A model generated the notes under the pieces. It had not been told where the DNA came from and did not search any database. It worked only from the letters and a program-made list of their open reading frames with translations. Shown here one piece after another: positions 17,339-31,346 of a stretch of DNA of 64,000 bases (position 1 is its first letter; the number at the start of each line of letters is the position of its first letter). The DNA is from Myxococcus landrumus (GTDB lineage Bacteria; Myxococcota; Myxococcia; Myxococcales; Myxococcaceae), in the NCBI RefSeq assembly GCF_017301635.1, contig NZ_CP071091.1:1810001-1874000 (forward strand), read 5' to 3'. A program made the position numbers and the translations under genes.

Positions 17339-19120
17339 ATGTGGGACAGAAGAGCAATTCTTCGAGCCACGAGGGTGGAACCCGGTGGTACAAGCCCCGC
17401 CGTGACTTCCGCACCGCCGTCCGCCCCCCCCGACGCCACCTTTGAATCCCTGGGCTTGAAGCCCCAGCTCGTGGAGGCGCTCACGTCCCTCGGTTACGAG
17501 GAACCCACGCCTATTCAGCACGCGTCCCTCCCACCCCTGCTCGCCGGGAAGGACCTGCTGGGCATCGCCGCCACTGGAACCGGCAAGACGGCTGCCTTCG
17601 CGCTTCCGCTCCTTCACCACCTCGTCCCGGGCAAGGCACGGCCGCATACCACCTCCGCGCTGGTGCTGGTCCCCACGCGCGAGCTGGCCATGCAGGTGTC
17701 CGAGGCCATCCACCGCTACGGCCAGAAGCTGGGCGCCACCGTCCTCCCGCTCTACGGCGGGCAGGTCATCGGCCAGCAGCTTCGCGTCCTCAAGCGCGGC
17801 GTGGACGTCGTCGTCGCCACGCCCGGCCGCGCGCTGGACCACCTGCGCCGGGGCACGCTCCAGTTGGACCACGTGCAGACCGTCGTGCTCGACGAGGCCG
17901 ACGAGATGCTGGACATGGGCTTCGCCGATGACCTGGAGGCCATCCTCTCCGGGACGCCCGAGGACCGACAGACCGCCCTCTTCTCCGCCACCCTGCCCCC
18001 GCGCATCGCGAGCATCGCCGAGCGCCACCTGCGGCAGCCGGTGCGCGTGCGCATCGCCAAGGAGAAGGTGGAGCCCGGTGAGCTGCCGCGCATCCAGCAG
18101 ACCGCGTTCGTCGTGCCGCGCGCGTTCAAGATCGCCGCGCTGGGCCGGTTGCTCGACGTGGAGTCCCCCACCGCCGCCATCATCTTCTGCCGCACGCGCA
18201 CGGAGGTGGATGACCTCACCGTCTCCCTCAACGGCCGGGGCTGGCGCGCCCACGCGCTCCACGGCGGCATGACGCAGGAGCAGCGAGATCGCGTCATCAA
18301 GCAGCTCAAGTCCCACGGCACCGACCTGCTCGTCGCCACGGACGTCGCCGCGCGAGGCCTGGACATCCCCCGGCTCTCCCACGTGGTGAACTTCGACGTG
18401 CCCAACGCCCCGGAGGCGTACGTGCACCGCATCGGCCGCACCGGCCGCGCGGGCCGGGAGGGCGTGGCCATCACCCTGGTGGAACCTCGCGAGCATCGGC
18501 TGCTGCGCAACATCGAGAAGGTGACGGGGCAGCGCATCCAGGTCGCCACCGTCCCCACCGTGGCGGACCTCCGCGCCAAGCGGCAGGAGCTGCTGCGCGC
18601 CACCCTGCGCGAGCTGCTGGTGGCCGGTGGCCAGGACATGTACCGGAGCCTCGTGGAGGACCTCGCGGGCGAGTTCGAGCCGCTCGACATCGCCGCCGCG
18701 GCCGTGAAGCTGCTCCAGGATGCCCAGGACGAGGGCCGCGCGAAGGAAGAGGAAGAGATTCCCGCCGTCGCGCCTCCCCAGGAGCGCAAGGAGCGGCCGG
18801 GCCGCCCCAGCAGCGGTCCTGGCGGCAGGCCGGGAGGTCGCCCCGAGCGTGGCGGTCCTCGCCGTCCGCAGCAGGGTTCCTGGGACACCACGCGCCTCTG
18901 GATTGGCGCGGGCCGACAAGCCGGCATCCGTCCCGCGGACCTGGTGGGCGCCATCGCGGGAGAGGCCGGACTGGACTCGTCCCGCATCGGCGCGATTCAG
19001 ATCACCGATGGGTTCTCGCTGGTGGAGGTCCCGGAGCCCGACGCCAACCGCGTCATCGCGGCGCTGAAGGCGGCGACGATTCGCGGGCGGAAGGTCCTCA
19101 TCCGCAAGGACCGGACCTGA
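17339..19120 (+). CDS. DEAD-box RNA helicase with DbpA-type RNA-binding domain
   Basis: ATP-dependent RNA helicase. The Q motif (PTPIQHASLPPLL), motif I (ATGTGKT), DEAD, SAT and the motif VI region (HRIGRTGRAGR) are all present. A Pro/Gly/Arg linker (about 485-520) leads to a C-terminal RNA-binding domain of DbpA type (RLWIGAGRQAGIRPADLVGAI), which in DbpA targets 23S rRNA. A role in ribosome assembly is therefore likely but not certain, as CsdA/DeaD-type helicases share this domain. The ATG at 17339 lacks a ribosome site; an in-frame GTG at 17402 is a good alternative start. Confidence 0.92.
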   Translation: MWDRRAILRATRVEPGGTSPAVTSAPPSAPPDATFESLGLKPQLVEALTSLGYEEPTPIQHASLPPLLAGKDLLGIAATGTGKTAAFALPLLHHLVPGKARPHTTSALVLVPTRELAMQVSEAIHRYGQKLGATVLPLYGGQVIGQQLRVLKRGVDVVVATPGRALDHLRRGTLQLDHVQTVVLDEADEMLDMGFADDLEAILSGTPEDRQTALFSATLPPRIASIAERHLRQPVRVRIAKEKVEPGELPRIQQTAFVVPRAFKIAALGRLLDVESPTAAIIFCRTRTEVDDLTVSLNGRGWRAHALHGGMTQEQRDRVIKQLKSHGTDLLVATDVAARGLDIPRLSHVVNFDVPNAPEAYVHRIGRTGRAGREGVAITLVEPREHRLLRNIEKVTGQRIQVATVPTVADLRAKRQELLRATLRELLVAGGQDMYRSLVEDLAGEFEPLDIAAAAVKLLQDAQDEGRAKEEEEIPAVAPPQERKERPGRPSSGPGGRPGGRPERGGPRRPQQGSWDTTRLWIGAGRQAGIRPADLVGAIAGEAGLDSSRIGAIQITDGFSLVEVPEPDANRVIAALKAATIRGRKVLIRKDRT

Positions 19121-19129
19121 AGCGAGGTC

Positions 19130-19810
19130 TCAGGGCTCCGCCCATTGGCGGAGCAGGTTGTGGTAGACGCCCGTCAGCATGACCAGGGAGGGGCTCTTGG
19201 GCACCTCCTGGTTGAGCTGCATGATGGCGGTGTCCATGTCGAACAGCAGCGCGCGCTTCGACACGTCCCGCACCATGCTCTGAACCCAGAAGAACGAAGC
19301 CAGCCTCGCCCCCCGCGTCACGGGCGTCACGTGGTGCAGGCTGGTGGACGGGTAGATGATGAGGTCACCCGCCGGTAGCTTCACCGAGTGGTGGCCGTAG
19401 GTGTCCTCCACCACCAGCTCTCCCCCGTCGTAGCTGTCCGGCTCCGAGAGGAAGAGCGTGGCCGACACATCGGTGCGCACGCGCTGCGCCGTCCCTGGAA
19501 TGGGCCGGATGGCGCCGTCCACGTGCGAGCCGAAGTGCATGCTCGTCTCGTAGCGGTTGAACAGCGGCGGGAAGACGCGCTGGGGCAGCACGGCGGAGAT
19601 GAAGAGCGGACTGCGCTCCAGCCCCGCCAGCACCAGGTCTCCCAGCTCGCGCGCCGCGGCGCTCCCCTCGGGGAGCTGGAGGTTCTGCTTCACCTGCGCG
19701 GACTGGTGGCCGGCCGTCACCCGGCCGTCCGTCCAGTCCGCCTTCTCCATCACCGCGCGGCAGCGGGCCACTTCGGCCGCGGTCAGGACGTTTGGGATGT
19801 GCAACATCAT
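19130..19810 (-). CDS. piuC: PKHD-type Fe(II)/2-oxoglutarate hydroxylase (PiuC/YbiX family)
   Basis: A 226-residue dioxygenase with the iron-binding HxD ([13 protein letters not shown]), the distal His ([11 protein letters not shown]) and the 2-oxoglutarate-binding Arg following it. PiuC/YbiX genes usually sit beside catecholate-siderophore receptors, as in the fiu-ybiX pair of E. coli, and the same holds here: the gene starts 15 bp after the receptor stop on the same strand. The start is the first of two adjacent ATGs, with a GAGAGAGG ribosome site upstream. The substrate is not established, even for the family. Confidence 0.9.
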   Translation of the reverse strand: MMLHIPNVLTAAEVARCRAVMEKADWTDGRVTAGHQSAQVKQNLQLPEGSAAARELGDLVLAGLERSPLFISAVLPQRVFPPLFNRYETSMHFGSHVDGAIRPIPGTAQRVRTDVSATLFLSEPDSYDGGELVVEDTYGHHSVKLPAGDLIIYPSTSLHHVTPVTRGARLASFFWVQSMVRDVSKRALLFDMDTAIMQLNQEVPKSPSLVMLTGVYHNLLRQWAEP

Positions 19811-19825
19811 GACCGCGAACCTCTC

Positions 19826-22123
19826 TCAGTCGAAGCGGTAGCGAGCCGTCAGCAGGGCCGACACGCCCTCGGCGGGGACGGCGTGACCCGCGTAGTACTG
19901 GTCGTAGTACAGCGTGTCGGTGAGGTTGTAGACGTTGAGCTGGACCAGCGCCTTGCCGAACGCGTAGCTCGCGAAGGCATCGAAGCGCCAGAAGTTCGGG
20001 ACGTAGTTCGTCACCGCGCTGGCCGAGGTCGGGTTGTTGACGCTCGTCACGTCCTGGTAGATGGCGCCGCCGCCCAAGGTGAAGTCCTTCAGCGGAGAGT
20101 ACGTCGTCCACAGCGAGATGCTGTGGCGCGGCGTGTTGGGCAGCCGCTGGCCGACCATGTGCGGCGTCGTGTGCTCGACGATGGCCGAGTCCATCAGCGT
20201 GTAGTTGGCGAGCACCTTCCAGCGCTCGACGATGGTGCCTGACACGCCCAGGTTGAGGCCCTGCACACGCTGCTCACCGGCGAGCACCTGCGGCGGCCCT
20301 TCCGGGTTGGTGTTGGGCACGCGCGCGTCCGTCTTGTTGATGCGGAACACCGCGGCGGTGAGGCCCAGCCGGTCCTCGAGCAGATCCGCCTTCGCGCCCG
20401 CCTCGATGATGGTGTTCTTCTCCGGGTCCAGGCTCACGGTGTCGGCGGCCAGCGTGCCCAGTTCGGCGGAGGGGCTCGCGGAGGTGCCATACATGCCGTA
20501 GACGCTCACCTTCTCCACCGGCTTGACGACGACGCCCGCGCGCCAGTTGAGGAGGTGGTCGCTGCTCTGCAACCGCGTCTTCGCGCCCGTGGCGGCCGTG
20601 GAGACGTAGTCGGTGTTGAACACGTCCCAGCGCACCGAGCCCAGCAGTTCCACGTAGGGGCCCAGCTCGATCTGGTCCGCGATGTAGAGGCCCAGTGTCC
20701 GCTGCACGCTCACGCTGGAGCTGGAGAACACGGGCGACACCGCGGACAGGTCCGGGTCCGAGTCCGGGTTGAACAGGTCCGCCGGGAGGTTGGGCCCGGT
20801 CGGCAGGCCCACCGCGTTGAGGTTGTAACGGCCCTGGCTGCGCTTCTCCCAGGTCAGCTCGACGCCCGCGTTGGCGCTGTGCTTGATGAAGCCCGTCTGC
20901 AGCTCACCGCCCACGGCGGTCTGGTTGGCGACGTAGGAGTTGTCCGTCTCCGTCTGGAAGCGCTGGCGGCCAATGGTCGTCGGTGCGCCGGTGGGCGTGA
21001 GACCACGAGGCGCGGTGGGGCTGGCGAAGCGGTCCACCCGGCCGAAGCGCAGCGTGTTGGTGAGCTGGAGCGACTCGCCCAGCCCCTGGGTGACGCGGGC
21101 CGTGGCGACGTGCGCGTCCACGCGCTCCTTGTCGGACTTCACGCCGTAGAAGTTCTCGCGCGGCACGTCGAGCGACTCGGTGACGGGGCTGCCGTTGAAG
21201 TACGGCATGCCGTAGTCCGGGATGCCGTCCTCGCGCTGGAACATGTAGTCCATCTCCAGCGTGGTGCGCTCCGCGAGCTTGTAGCGCAGCGACGGCGCCA
21301 CACCCACGCGGTTGTCCTTCACCACGTCGCGGCCCGCCGTCGAGGAGAGCTGGCCCATGACGTTCAGGCGGAGCTGCAGGTCCTCCGACAGCACCTGGTT
21401 GATGTCCGCGTCGACGCGGCCCGTGGGCGCGGTGCCGCCGCTGAGCGTCACCTCCTGGAACGACGTGCGCTTGGGCTTCTTCGTCACCAGGTTGATGGCG
21501 CCACCGGCGGAGCCACGACCGAAGAGCACGGACGACGGACCGAAGTACGCCTCCACGCCCTCCAGGTTGAACGTGTCGCGCGTGAACCAGCCCAGGTCGC
21601 GAGCGCCATCGCGGGAGACGTCGTTCTGCGCGGAGAAGCCACGCAGCATGAAGGAGTCCCCCTGGCGGACACCTTCGCCGGCGCTCATGGTGATGCCGGA
21701 GACATTGCGCAGCGCGTCCCGCACCGTCGTCGCCCGCTGCTCCTCCATCACCGCCTCGGGCACCACCGTCACCGACTGCGGTGTGTTCACCAGCGCCTTC
21801 TGGACCTTGGGCAGCGAGCTCTCACGGACCTGGTAGCCCTCCGTCTCGCCCTGCACCTCCACGGTGGGCAGCACGAAGTGGCCCTCCGTGCCCTGCTGGG
21901 ACTCCGTCGACGCGGCCGTCTGCTCGACAGGGGCCGCCGAGGCCTCCACCGGCGCCTCCGCGCGAGGCGTCTCCGCCACGGGCTCCTGCGCCACCGCACC
22001 ACCCGCCGCCAACGCGGACACCAACCCCACCGCCGGACCCCACGGCTTCAGCACCGCACGAACCCCGCCCACATGCCCCACACTCGACCGGATGCCAGCG
22101 CTACGCGACTTGCTGAACGACAT
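19826..22123 (-). CDS. TonB-dependent siderophore receptor
   Basis: Outer-membrane receptor for an iron-siderophore. The start is ATG 22123 with a GGAG ribosome site about 7-10 bases upstream; the frame is open further upstream but contains no better start. The 765-residue protein has a signal region ending AAGGAVAQ, a linker with a probable TonB box (LPTVEVQG), a plug domain (SVTVVPEAVMEEQRATTVRD and VEAYFGPSSVLFGRGSAGG) and a 22-strand-type barrel ending in RYRFD. The linked PiuC gene favours a catecholate substrate as for Fiu, by inference. A moderate Fur box lies 63-77 bp upstream. Confidence 0.94.
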   Translation of the reverse strand: MSFSKSRSAGIRSSVGHVGGVRAVLKPWGPAVGLVSALAAGGAVAQEPVAETPRAEAPVEASAAPVEQTAASTESQQGTEGHFVLPTVEVQGETEGYQVRESSLPKVQKALVNTPQSVTVVPEAVMEEQRATTVRDALRNVSGITMSAGEGVRQGDSFMLRGFSAQNDVSRDGARDLGWFTRDTFNLEGVEAYFGPSSVLFGRGSAGGAINLVTKKPKRTSFQEVTLSGGTAPTGRVDADINQVLSEDLQLRLNVMGQLSSTAGRDVVKDNRVGVAPSLRYKLAERTTLEMDYMFQREDGIPDYGMPYFNGSPVTESLDVPRENFYGVKSDKERVDAHVATARVTQGLGESLQLTNTLRFGRVDRFASPTAPRGLTPTGAPTTIGRQRFQTETDNSYVANQTAVGGELQTGFIKHSANAGVELTWEKRSQGRYNLNAVGLPTGPNLPADLFNPDSDPDLSAVSPVFSSSSVSVQRTLGLYIADQIELGPYVELLGSVRWDVFNTDYVSTAATGAKTRLQSSDHLLNWRAGVVVKPVEKVSVYGMYGTSASPSAELGTLAADTVSLDPEKNTIIEAGAKADLLEDRLGLTAAVFRINKTDARVPNTNPEGPPQVLAGEQRVQGLNLGVSGTIVERWKVLANYTLMDSAIVEHTTPHMVGQRLPNTPRHSISLWTTYSPLKDFTLGGGAIYQDVTSVNNPTSASAVTNYVPNFWRFDAFASYAFGKALVQLNVYNLTDTLYYDQYYAGHAVPAEGVSALLTARYRFD

Positions 22124-22185
22124 GGACTTCTCCACTCCCGGCCGCGCTCGTGGCTCCGGGCTCTCATATGAATCCGTGAAAACGA

Positions 22186-22200
22186 CGATTATTAGAATCA
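22186..22200 (-). promoter_or_regulatory. Candidate Fur box upstream of the siderophore receptor
   Basis: The 15-mer CGATTATTAGAATCA matches 10 of 14 fixed positions of the 7-1-7 Fur consensus (TGATAATnATTATCA). It lies in an AT-rich island in otherwise GC-rich DNA, between the PepSY gene and the receptor start. It could give the receptor its own iron-responsive promoter besides the one before tonB. It is weaker than the site at 24398. Confidence 0.5.
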
Positions 22201-22254
22201 ATACGGTGGCACCCGAAGGCGCCGCGGGAACCTCGCCCGCCCCGGGGAAGAGTC

Positions 22255-23538
22255 CTAGGCGGGGGTCTCCGATTCGCCCGTGGACGCGGGCACCTCGGCG
22301 CGCTGCTGGCGCCGTGGGAAGAAGCGTCGCCACGACAGGGCGAAGCCCGTCCACACCAGGAAGGCACCGGCCAACGAGGCGATGGCGGCGATGAGCTGGC
22401 CCGGCCACCCCAGCGCCTCACCCGTGTGGAGGAAGCGCAGCCACGAGCGCGTCTGGCGGCCCGAGTTCAGGTCCGTGTAGCCCTCGCGCTTCGCCACCTG
22501 TCCGGTGAAGGGATCCACGGCGACCTGCGTGGAGGAGAACAACGGCCAGGCGTCCTTCTCCTTGACGCTGAACGACACGGCGTCGACCTTCGCGGGCCCC
22601 GCGTTCGCCTCCGCGCCCTTCGAATCGGACGGCTCTCGCGCCTTGTCGCCAGCCTTCGGGCCACCGGGCTGCTCCGACGCAGCGCCCTGCGCGCCCTTGG
22701 GCGGCGACGGAATCCGGTAGGTGATGCTCGCCCAGGTGGGGACCTGCTCCTGGACGGTGGACACCATCGCGCTCACCGACTTGCGCTCGGCGCCGGTCTC
22801 TGGGACGGGGACCTTCACGCCCCCGCCGCCCTGCGCGGGCACGGGGTTGCCCGTCACCGTGTAGACCAGGTCACTCGCCCACTTGTACGAGATGACCATG
22901 CCGGACGCGGTGAGGACGACGAGCACGGGCAGCATCCAGAAGCCCATCACGTTGTGCCAATTGAAGTCGCGCGCCTTGCCCTTCAACCCACCGCGGAACC
23001 ACACCACGGACCGCACGGCCTTGCGCGACCAGTTGCGCGGCCACCACAGGTAGAGACCCGACAGCGCCAGGAAGAGGAAGCCCGCGTTGGACGCACCCGT
23101 GATGGCCTTGCCCATGGCGCGGTTGTCGCCGCCCGTGGCCAGCCACCGGTGCCACTCCTCCATCAGGTGGAAGAACGAACGCCACCCCTTCGAGCCGCTC
23201 TCGAGCACCTCGCCCGAGTAGGGATTCACGTAGAGCACCGCCGTGCGGCCCAGCGCGACCTGCGCGGACGCCGTCTCGGAGGGATACACGGTGATGCCCG
23301 ACACCTGGGCGTCCGGACGGGCCTCGCGCACCTTCGCCAGCAATTCCTCGACGGTCAGCCGCCGCGCGTCCGCGCTCGGAGCGGGCACGGTGCGCGCCTC
23401 GGACTCCGCCCACGCGATGACCTGCGGCTGGAAGGCCAGGGCCACGCCCGTCACCGACATGATGGCCACGACGATGCCGGTGACAATCCCCACGGCGAGG
23501 TGAATCCAGAAGAGCGTCTTGCGAAACGGAAGAACCAT
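22255..23538 (-). CDS. PepSY-associated transmembrane protein, iron-uptake linked
   Basis: A 427-residue inner-membrane protein of the PepSY_TM family, often annotated as iron-regulated membrane protein and possibly a reductase or periplasmic partner in siderophore uptake. ATG 23538, 8 bp after the tonB stop, gives the usual N-terminus (FRKTLFWIHLAVGIVTG). Membrane segments lie near residues 10-35, 165-190, 220-240 and 385-410, and family-typical histidines are visible (HLMEEWHRW, NWHNVMGFW). A Pro/Gly/Lys/Glu-rich insert (about 290-330) interrupts the second periplasmic part. Its place between tonB and the receptor supports the iron role. Confidence 0.85.
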   Translation of the reverse strand: MVLPFRKTLFWIHLAVGIVTGIVVAIMSVTGVALAFQPQVIAWAESEARTVPAPSADARRLTVEELLAKVREARPDAQVSGITVYPSETASAQVALGRTAVLYVNPYSGEVLESGSKGWRSFFHLMEEWHRWLATGGDNRAMGKAITGASNAGFLFLALSGLYLWWPRNWSRKAVRSVVWFRGGLKGKARDFNWHNVMGFWMLPVLVVLTASGMVISYKWASDLVYTVTGNPVPAQGGGGVKVPVPETGAERKSVSAMVSTVQEQVPTWASITYRIPSPPKGAQGAASEQPGGPKAGDKAREPSDSKGAEANAGPAKVDAVSFSVKEKDAWPLFSSTQVAVDPFTGQVAKREGYTDLNSGRQTRSWLRFLHTGEALGWPGQLIAAIASLAGAFLVWTGFALSWRRFFPRRQQRAEVPASTGESETPA

Positions 23539-23546
23539 GGTCTTCG

Positions 23547-24419
23547 TCACTTCAAGGTGAACTGGATGGGAAGCTCGAGGATGACTCGCACGGGCTTGCC
23601 CTGGCGCCCGATGGCGGGCGTGAAGCGCCAACGGTTGACGGCCTCGATGGCGGCGGCGTCGAGCGTGGGGATGGAGCGCAGCACACGCGTGTGCTCGGCC
23701 TCCACCTCGCCATCCGTCCCGACGATGATGCGAACCAGCACGAGTCCCTGGATGCCTTCGCTCTTGGCGCGGCGCGGATAGTCGGGCCGGGGCTGCTTCA
23801 ACACGGTCGGCGGACGGAGCACCTGGCCCAGTCCCACCGCGTCCCCCAGCATTCCCGTGGCGCCCACGATGCCGCCCTGGGTTCCCCCCACCGAGCCGCC
23901 CACGACCCCACCCGTGACGGAAGGAGCAGGCCCCGAGTCGGCCGGCGCATCCGCGACGGCGTCCGGGGTGCTCGGCGCGTCATCGGCGACGGGCGGAGTC
24001 TCATCAACCGGGGGCTCGATAACCTCCGGCTTCGGCTGGGGTTGAATGGGCGTCTCCACCACCGGCCGCGCCACGCGGGGACGGGAGGGACGCGCAGCAC
24101 GCTCCACGGGGACCGAACGAGCCGCGCCCGAAGACGGGGCGGGAGGAGGCGGCGCGAAGGCGAGCAGCACCAGCTCCGGCTCCTCGGGGGCCGGGGGGCG
24201 CTCCCGCGCACTCGCCGGCATGGCCATCCCCGCGGCAACGACTCCCGCGTGGACCACCACCGCCGTGATGAGCGCCCAACCCCAGCGAGCCCAGAGCCCT
24301 TCCGGCTCCACGGCCTCTCCCATGCGGAAGAGCCCCGTGGAGGGCGCCACCCGCGGTTCAACGGGGCGCTCACTCTCCAGGGCCGGAAGATCGAAATTGA
24401 GAATCATTCTCACTTTCAC
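23547..24419 (-). CDS. tonB: TonB energy transducer
   Basis: Couples the proton-motive force to outer-membrane receptors. The 290-residue protein has one transmembrane helix (about residues 42-65), a long Pro/Glu/Ala periplasmic spacer and a C-terminal TonB domain (PRPDYPRRAKSEGIQG with the typical VNRWRFTPA). It heads the iron cluster, and no exbB/exbD is nearby. The start is uncertain. GTG 24419, GTG 24413 and ATG 24407 all lie in or beside a strong Fur box, none with a good ribosome site. An ATG at 24323 would still leave the helix intact. Confidence 0.9.
   Translation of the reverse strand: MKVRMILNFDLPALESERPVEPRVAPSTGLFRMGEAVEPEGLWARWGWALITAVVVHAGVVAAGMAMPASARERPPAPEEPELVLLAFAPPPPAPSSGAARSVPVERAARPSRPRVARPVVETPIQPQPKPEVIEPPVDETPPVADDAPSTPDAVADAPADSGPAPSVTGGVVGGSVGGTQGGIVGATGMLGDAVGLGQVLRPPTVLKQPRPDYPRRAKSEGIQGLVLVRIIVGTDGEVEAEHTRVLRSIPTLDAAAIEAVNRWRFTPAIGRQGKPVRVILELPIQFTLK
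24398..24412 (-). promoter_or_regulatory. Fur box at the head of the tonB iron-uptake cluster
   Basis: TGAGAATCATTCTCA is a perfect 7-1-7 palindrome matching 12 of 14 fixed positions of the Fur consensus. It overlaps the first codons of tonB as called. A TTGACG at 24453-24458 with a weak TACTCC 18 bases on could be the promoter, placing the box just after the transcript start. Iron repression of tonB, the PepSY gene, the receptor and piuC is the natural inference. Confidence 0.82.
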
Positions 24420-24543
24420 GCGGCATCAGGAGTACGCCTTTCCCCCGGGGGCCGTCAACGCACGGAGCGAACAACGCCGCATTTGTTTCATCAGGGCGGC
24501 AAATACACGCACTGCGCGCAGAGGCCTTCCACCACCCCGGGCC

Positions 24544-25032
24544 TCAAAGGCGCGTGTAATTCCAGCTCAAGGCGTGTCCTCCGGAATACGGCATCACACC
24601 GTGAAACACGCGAGGATCTTCGTCGAAGACCAGGGGCAGGAAATGCCTGTCACCGTCCCACATGGGCAGCCGAGGCAGCTCCGTCAGGGGGACCCAGGAC
24701 AGCGTGCCCTCCGGATTGCGCTCGAAGGGCGTGCCCTCGAAGGCGTCGATGCGGAACACGAAGCCGAGCCAGTCCTCCCCGTGTTTGCCAAAGCCCGGCC
24801 ACGAGAGCGTGCCTCGCAGCACCATGCGCGTGCACTCGATGCCCGCCTCTTCGCGAATCTCGCGGCGCATGCAGGCCGCGACGTCCTCATCGCGCTCCAT
24901 CTTCCCGCCCAGCCCGTTGTACTTGCCCAGGTGCGCGTCATCCGGTCTCGCGACGCGGTGGATGAGCAGCACGCGCTGCCTGTCCTCGGACATGACGTAG
25001 CCGAGGGTTCCGATGATGGGGGTATAGGGCAT
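24544..25032 (-). CDS. NUDIX hydrolase (MutT/8-oxo-dGTPase-like)
   Basis: A 162-residue cytoplasmic pyrophosphohydrolase. The complete NUDIX box Gx5Ex7REUxEExGU is present (begins GKMERDE, ends REIREEAGI). The opening GTLGYVMSEDRQRVLLIHR and the NGLGGKME context resemble 8-oxo-dGTP diphosphatases of the MutT/MTH1 type, although NUDIX substrates are hard to predict. It lies upstream of tonB on the same strand, 124 bp away, and does not look part of the iron operon. It is divergent from gltB across a 281-bp gap with no clear operator. Confidence 0.88.
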   Translation of the reverse strand: MPYTPIIGTLGYVMSEDRQRVLLIHRVARPDDAHLGKYNGLGGKMERDEDVAACMRREIREEAGIECTRMVLRGTLSWPGFGKHGEDWLGFVFRIDAFEGTPFERNPEGTLSWVPLTELPRLPMWDGDRHFLPLVFDEDPRVFHGVMPYSGGHALSWNYTRL

Positions 25033-25313
25033 GTGCTCCTCATGAAACCGAGCGCATCGAGCGCGCGCGGCGCCGCTTCATAGCGGATTCCCCAAGGACG
25101 CCGGCCTCCCTCCAGCGAGCCACCCGCCCCTCCCTCGTGGGTCGGGTGGTTGAGCACCGGTGGACATCCGTCGCCTGCGCGACAGAAGGCGGCCAGGCCC
25201 CCAGGCCCACCCTTCCCCTGCGGGACCCCACCTTTACGCAGGTCGACGCGACGCGTTAGCCTGTAGCGACACAGCGATGACCTCTCGCGTCACGCGGGAG
25301 AAAGGGGAAGTTG

Positions 25314-29870
<4,557 letters not shown>

Positions 29871-29873
29871 GCC

Positions 29874-31334
29874 ATGGGCAAGCCCACCGGATTCACGGAG
29901 TGGTCGCGCGTCCCCGCGCACAAGCGAGAGAAGCAGGAGCGGCTGGGAGACTTCCGCGAGTTCACACTGCCGCTCGCTCCCGACGAGGCCAAGCGGCAAG
30001 CGGGACGCTGCATGGACTGTGGTGTCCCGTTCTGCCACCAGGGTTGTCCGCTGGGGAACCTCATCCCCGACTTCAACGAGGCCGTGTATCGAGGCCGCTG
30101 GCGCGAGGCCTACGACATCCTCAGCCGCACCAACGGCTTCCCGGAGATGACGGGCCGGCTGTGTCCCGCGCCGTGTGAAGCCGCCTGCGTGCTGGCCATC
30201 GACCAGGACGCGGTGACCATCGAGCAGTTGGAGAAGGAGATCGCCGAGCGGGCCTTCGCGGAGGGCTGGGTGAAGCCCCGGCCTCCGGCTCGGCGCACGG
30301 GCTTCACGGTGGGCGTGGTGGGCTCGGGTCCCGCGGGACTGGCCGCCGCGGCCCAGCTCAACGCCGCGGGGCACAGCGTCACCGTGTACGAGCGCGACGC
30401 GCGGGCCGGTGGCCTGCTGCGCCTGGGCATCCCGGACTTCAAGCTGGAGAAGTCCGTCGTGGACAGGCGCCTCGCGCTGATGGAGGCGGAGGGCGTGGTG
30501 TTCCGCACCGGCGTCGACGTGGGCGGCGCGGTGAGCTTCCGCGAGCTGCGGGGCCGGCATGATGCGCTGCTGCTCGCCATGGGGGCTCGGCGTGCGCGTG
30601 AGCTCGAGGTCCCGGGTCGCGAGCTGTCTGGTGTCGTGCAGGCGATGGAGTACCTGGAGCACCAGAACCGGCTCGTCGCGGGTCAGGGAGAGAAGCAGCC
30701 GCACCTGGACGCGGCCGGCAAGCGAGTGCTCATCCTGGGCGGTGGTGACACGGGCTCCGACTGCCTGGGCACGGCGCTCCGTCAGGGGGCGAAGAGCGTG
30801 CATCAAATCGAGCTCTTCCCCGCCCCTCCCCACCTGCGCGCTTCGGACAACCCGTGGCCCCGGTGGCCCCTCATCTTCCGCACGTCGTCGAGCCAGGAGG
30901 AAGGCGGCGAGCGCGCCTTCGCGCTGATGACGAAGCACCTGTCGGGCACGAACGGGAGGCTGGAGACGCTGCACGCCGTGAAGGTGGAGGTGCAGCGCTC
31001 GGTGGGCAGTGGCCCTCGGCTGGTGGAGGTCCCCGGCTCCGAGACCACGCTCGAGGTCGACCTGCTGGTGCTGGCCATGGGCTTCACCGGACCGGAGACC
31101 CCAGGGCTCGTCGAGGACCTGGGGGTGGCCCTGTCGCCACGAGGCACGGTGCAGGTGGACGCGCGCTTCGCCACGTCGGCGGACGGGGTCTACTGCGCGG
31201 GTGATGCGAGCCGAGGCGCGAGCCTCATCGTCTGGGCCCTCTCCGATGGACGCGAGGCGGCGCGGTCCATCGACGCCTATCTGTCCGGTGGGCTGTCGGT
31301 GCTGTCCACTCGCGGCGCGGACAGCCCGTTCTGA
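29874..31334 (+). CDS. gltD: Glutamate synthase, small (beta) subunit
   Basis: NADPH-oxidising partner of GltB, 486 residues. The N-terminal cysteine-rich region (CMDCGVPFCHQGCPLGNLIP near residue 44, then CPAPCEAACV) binds the two 4Fe-4S clusters. FAD- and NADPH-binding GxGxxG/A motifs follow (VGVVGSGPAGLAAAA near 144 and LILGGGDTGSDCLGT near 286). The late segment YCAGDASRGASLIVWAL is typical of the family. It starts 3 bp after gltB and ends 12 bp before a convergent gene. Confidence 0.97.
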   Translation: MGKPTGFTEWSRVPAHKREKQERLGDFREFTLPLAPDEAKRQAGRCMDCGVPFCHQGCPLGNLIPDFNEAVYRGRWREAYDILSRTNGFPEMTGRLCPAPCEAACVLAIDQDAVTIEQLEKEIAERAFAEGWVKPRPPARRTGFTVGVVGSGPAGLAAAAQLNAAGHSVTVYERDARAGGLLRLGIPDFKLEKSVVDRRLALMEAEGVVFRTGVDVGGAVSFRELRGRHDALLLAMGARRARELEVPGRELSGVVQAMEYLEHQNRLVAGQGEKQPHLDAAGKRVLILGGGDTGSDCLGTALRQGAKSVHQIELFPAPPHLRASDNPWPRWPLIFRTSSSQEEGGERAFALMTKHLSGTNGRLETLHAVKVEVQRSVGSGPRLVEVPGSETTLEVDLLVLAMGFTGPETPGLVEDLGVALSPRGTVQVDARFATSADGVYCAGDASRGASLIVWALSDGREAARSIDAYLSGGLSVLSTRGADSPF

Positions 31335-31346
31335 ACGAGGGTTGCT

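Noticed and set aside
22124-22408. Upstream extension of the siderophore receptor frame by about 95 codons
   Set aside because: It runs through the end of the PepSY gene and the Fur box; ATG 22123 has the ribosome site and signal peptide.
25033-25313. Possible small genes in the gap between the NUDIX gene and gltB
   Set aside because: Short open frames there are Arg/Pro-rich shadows with no ribosome site.
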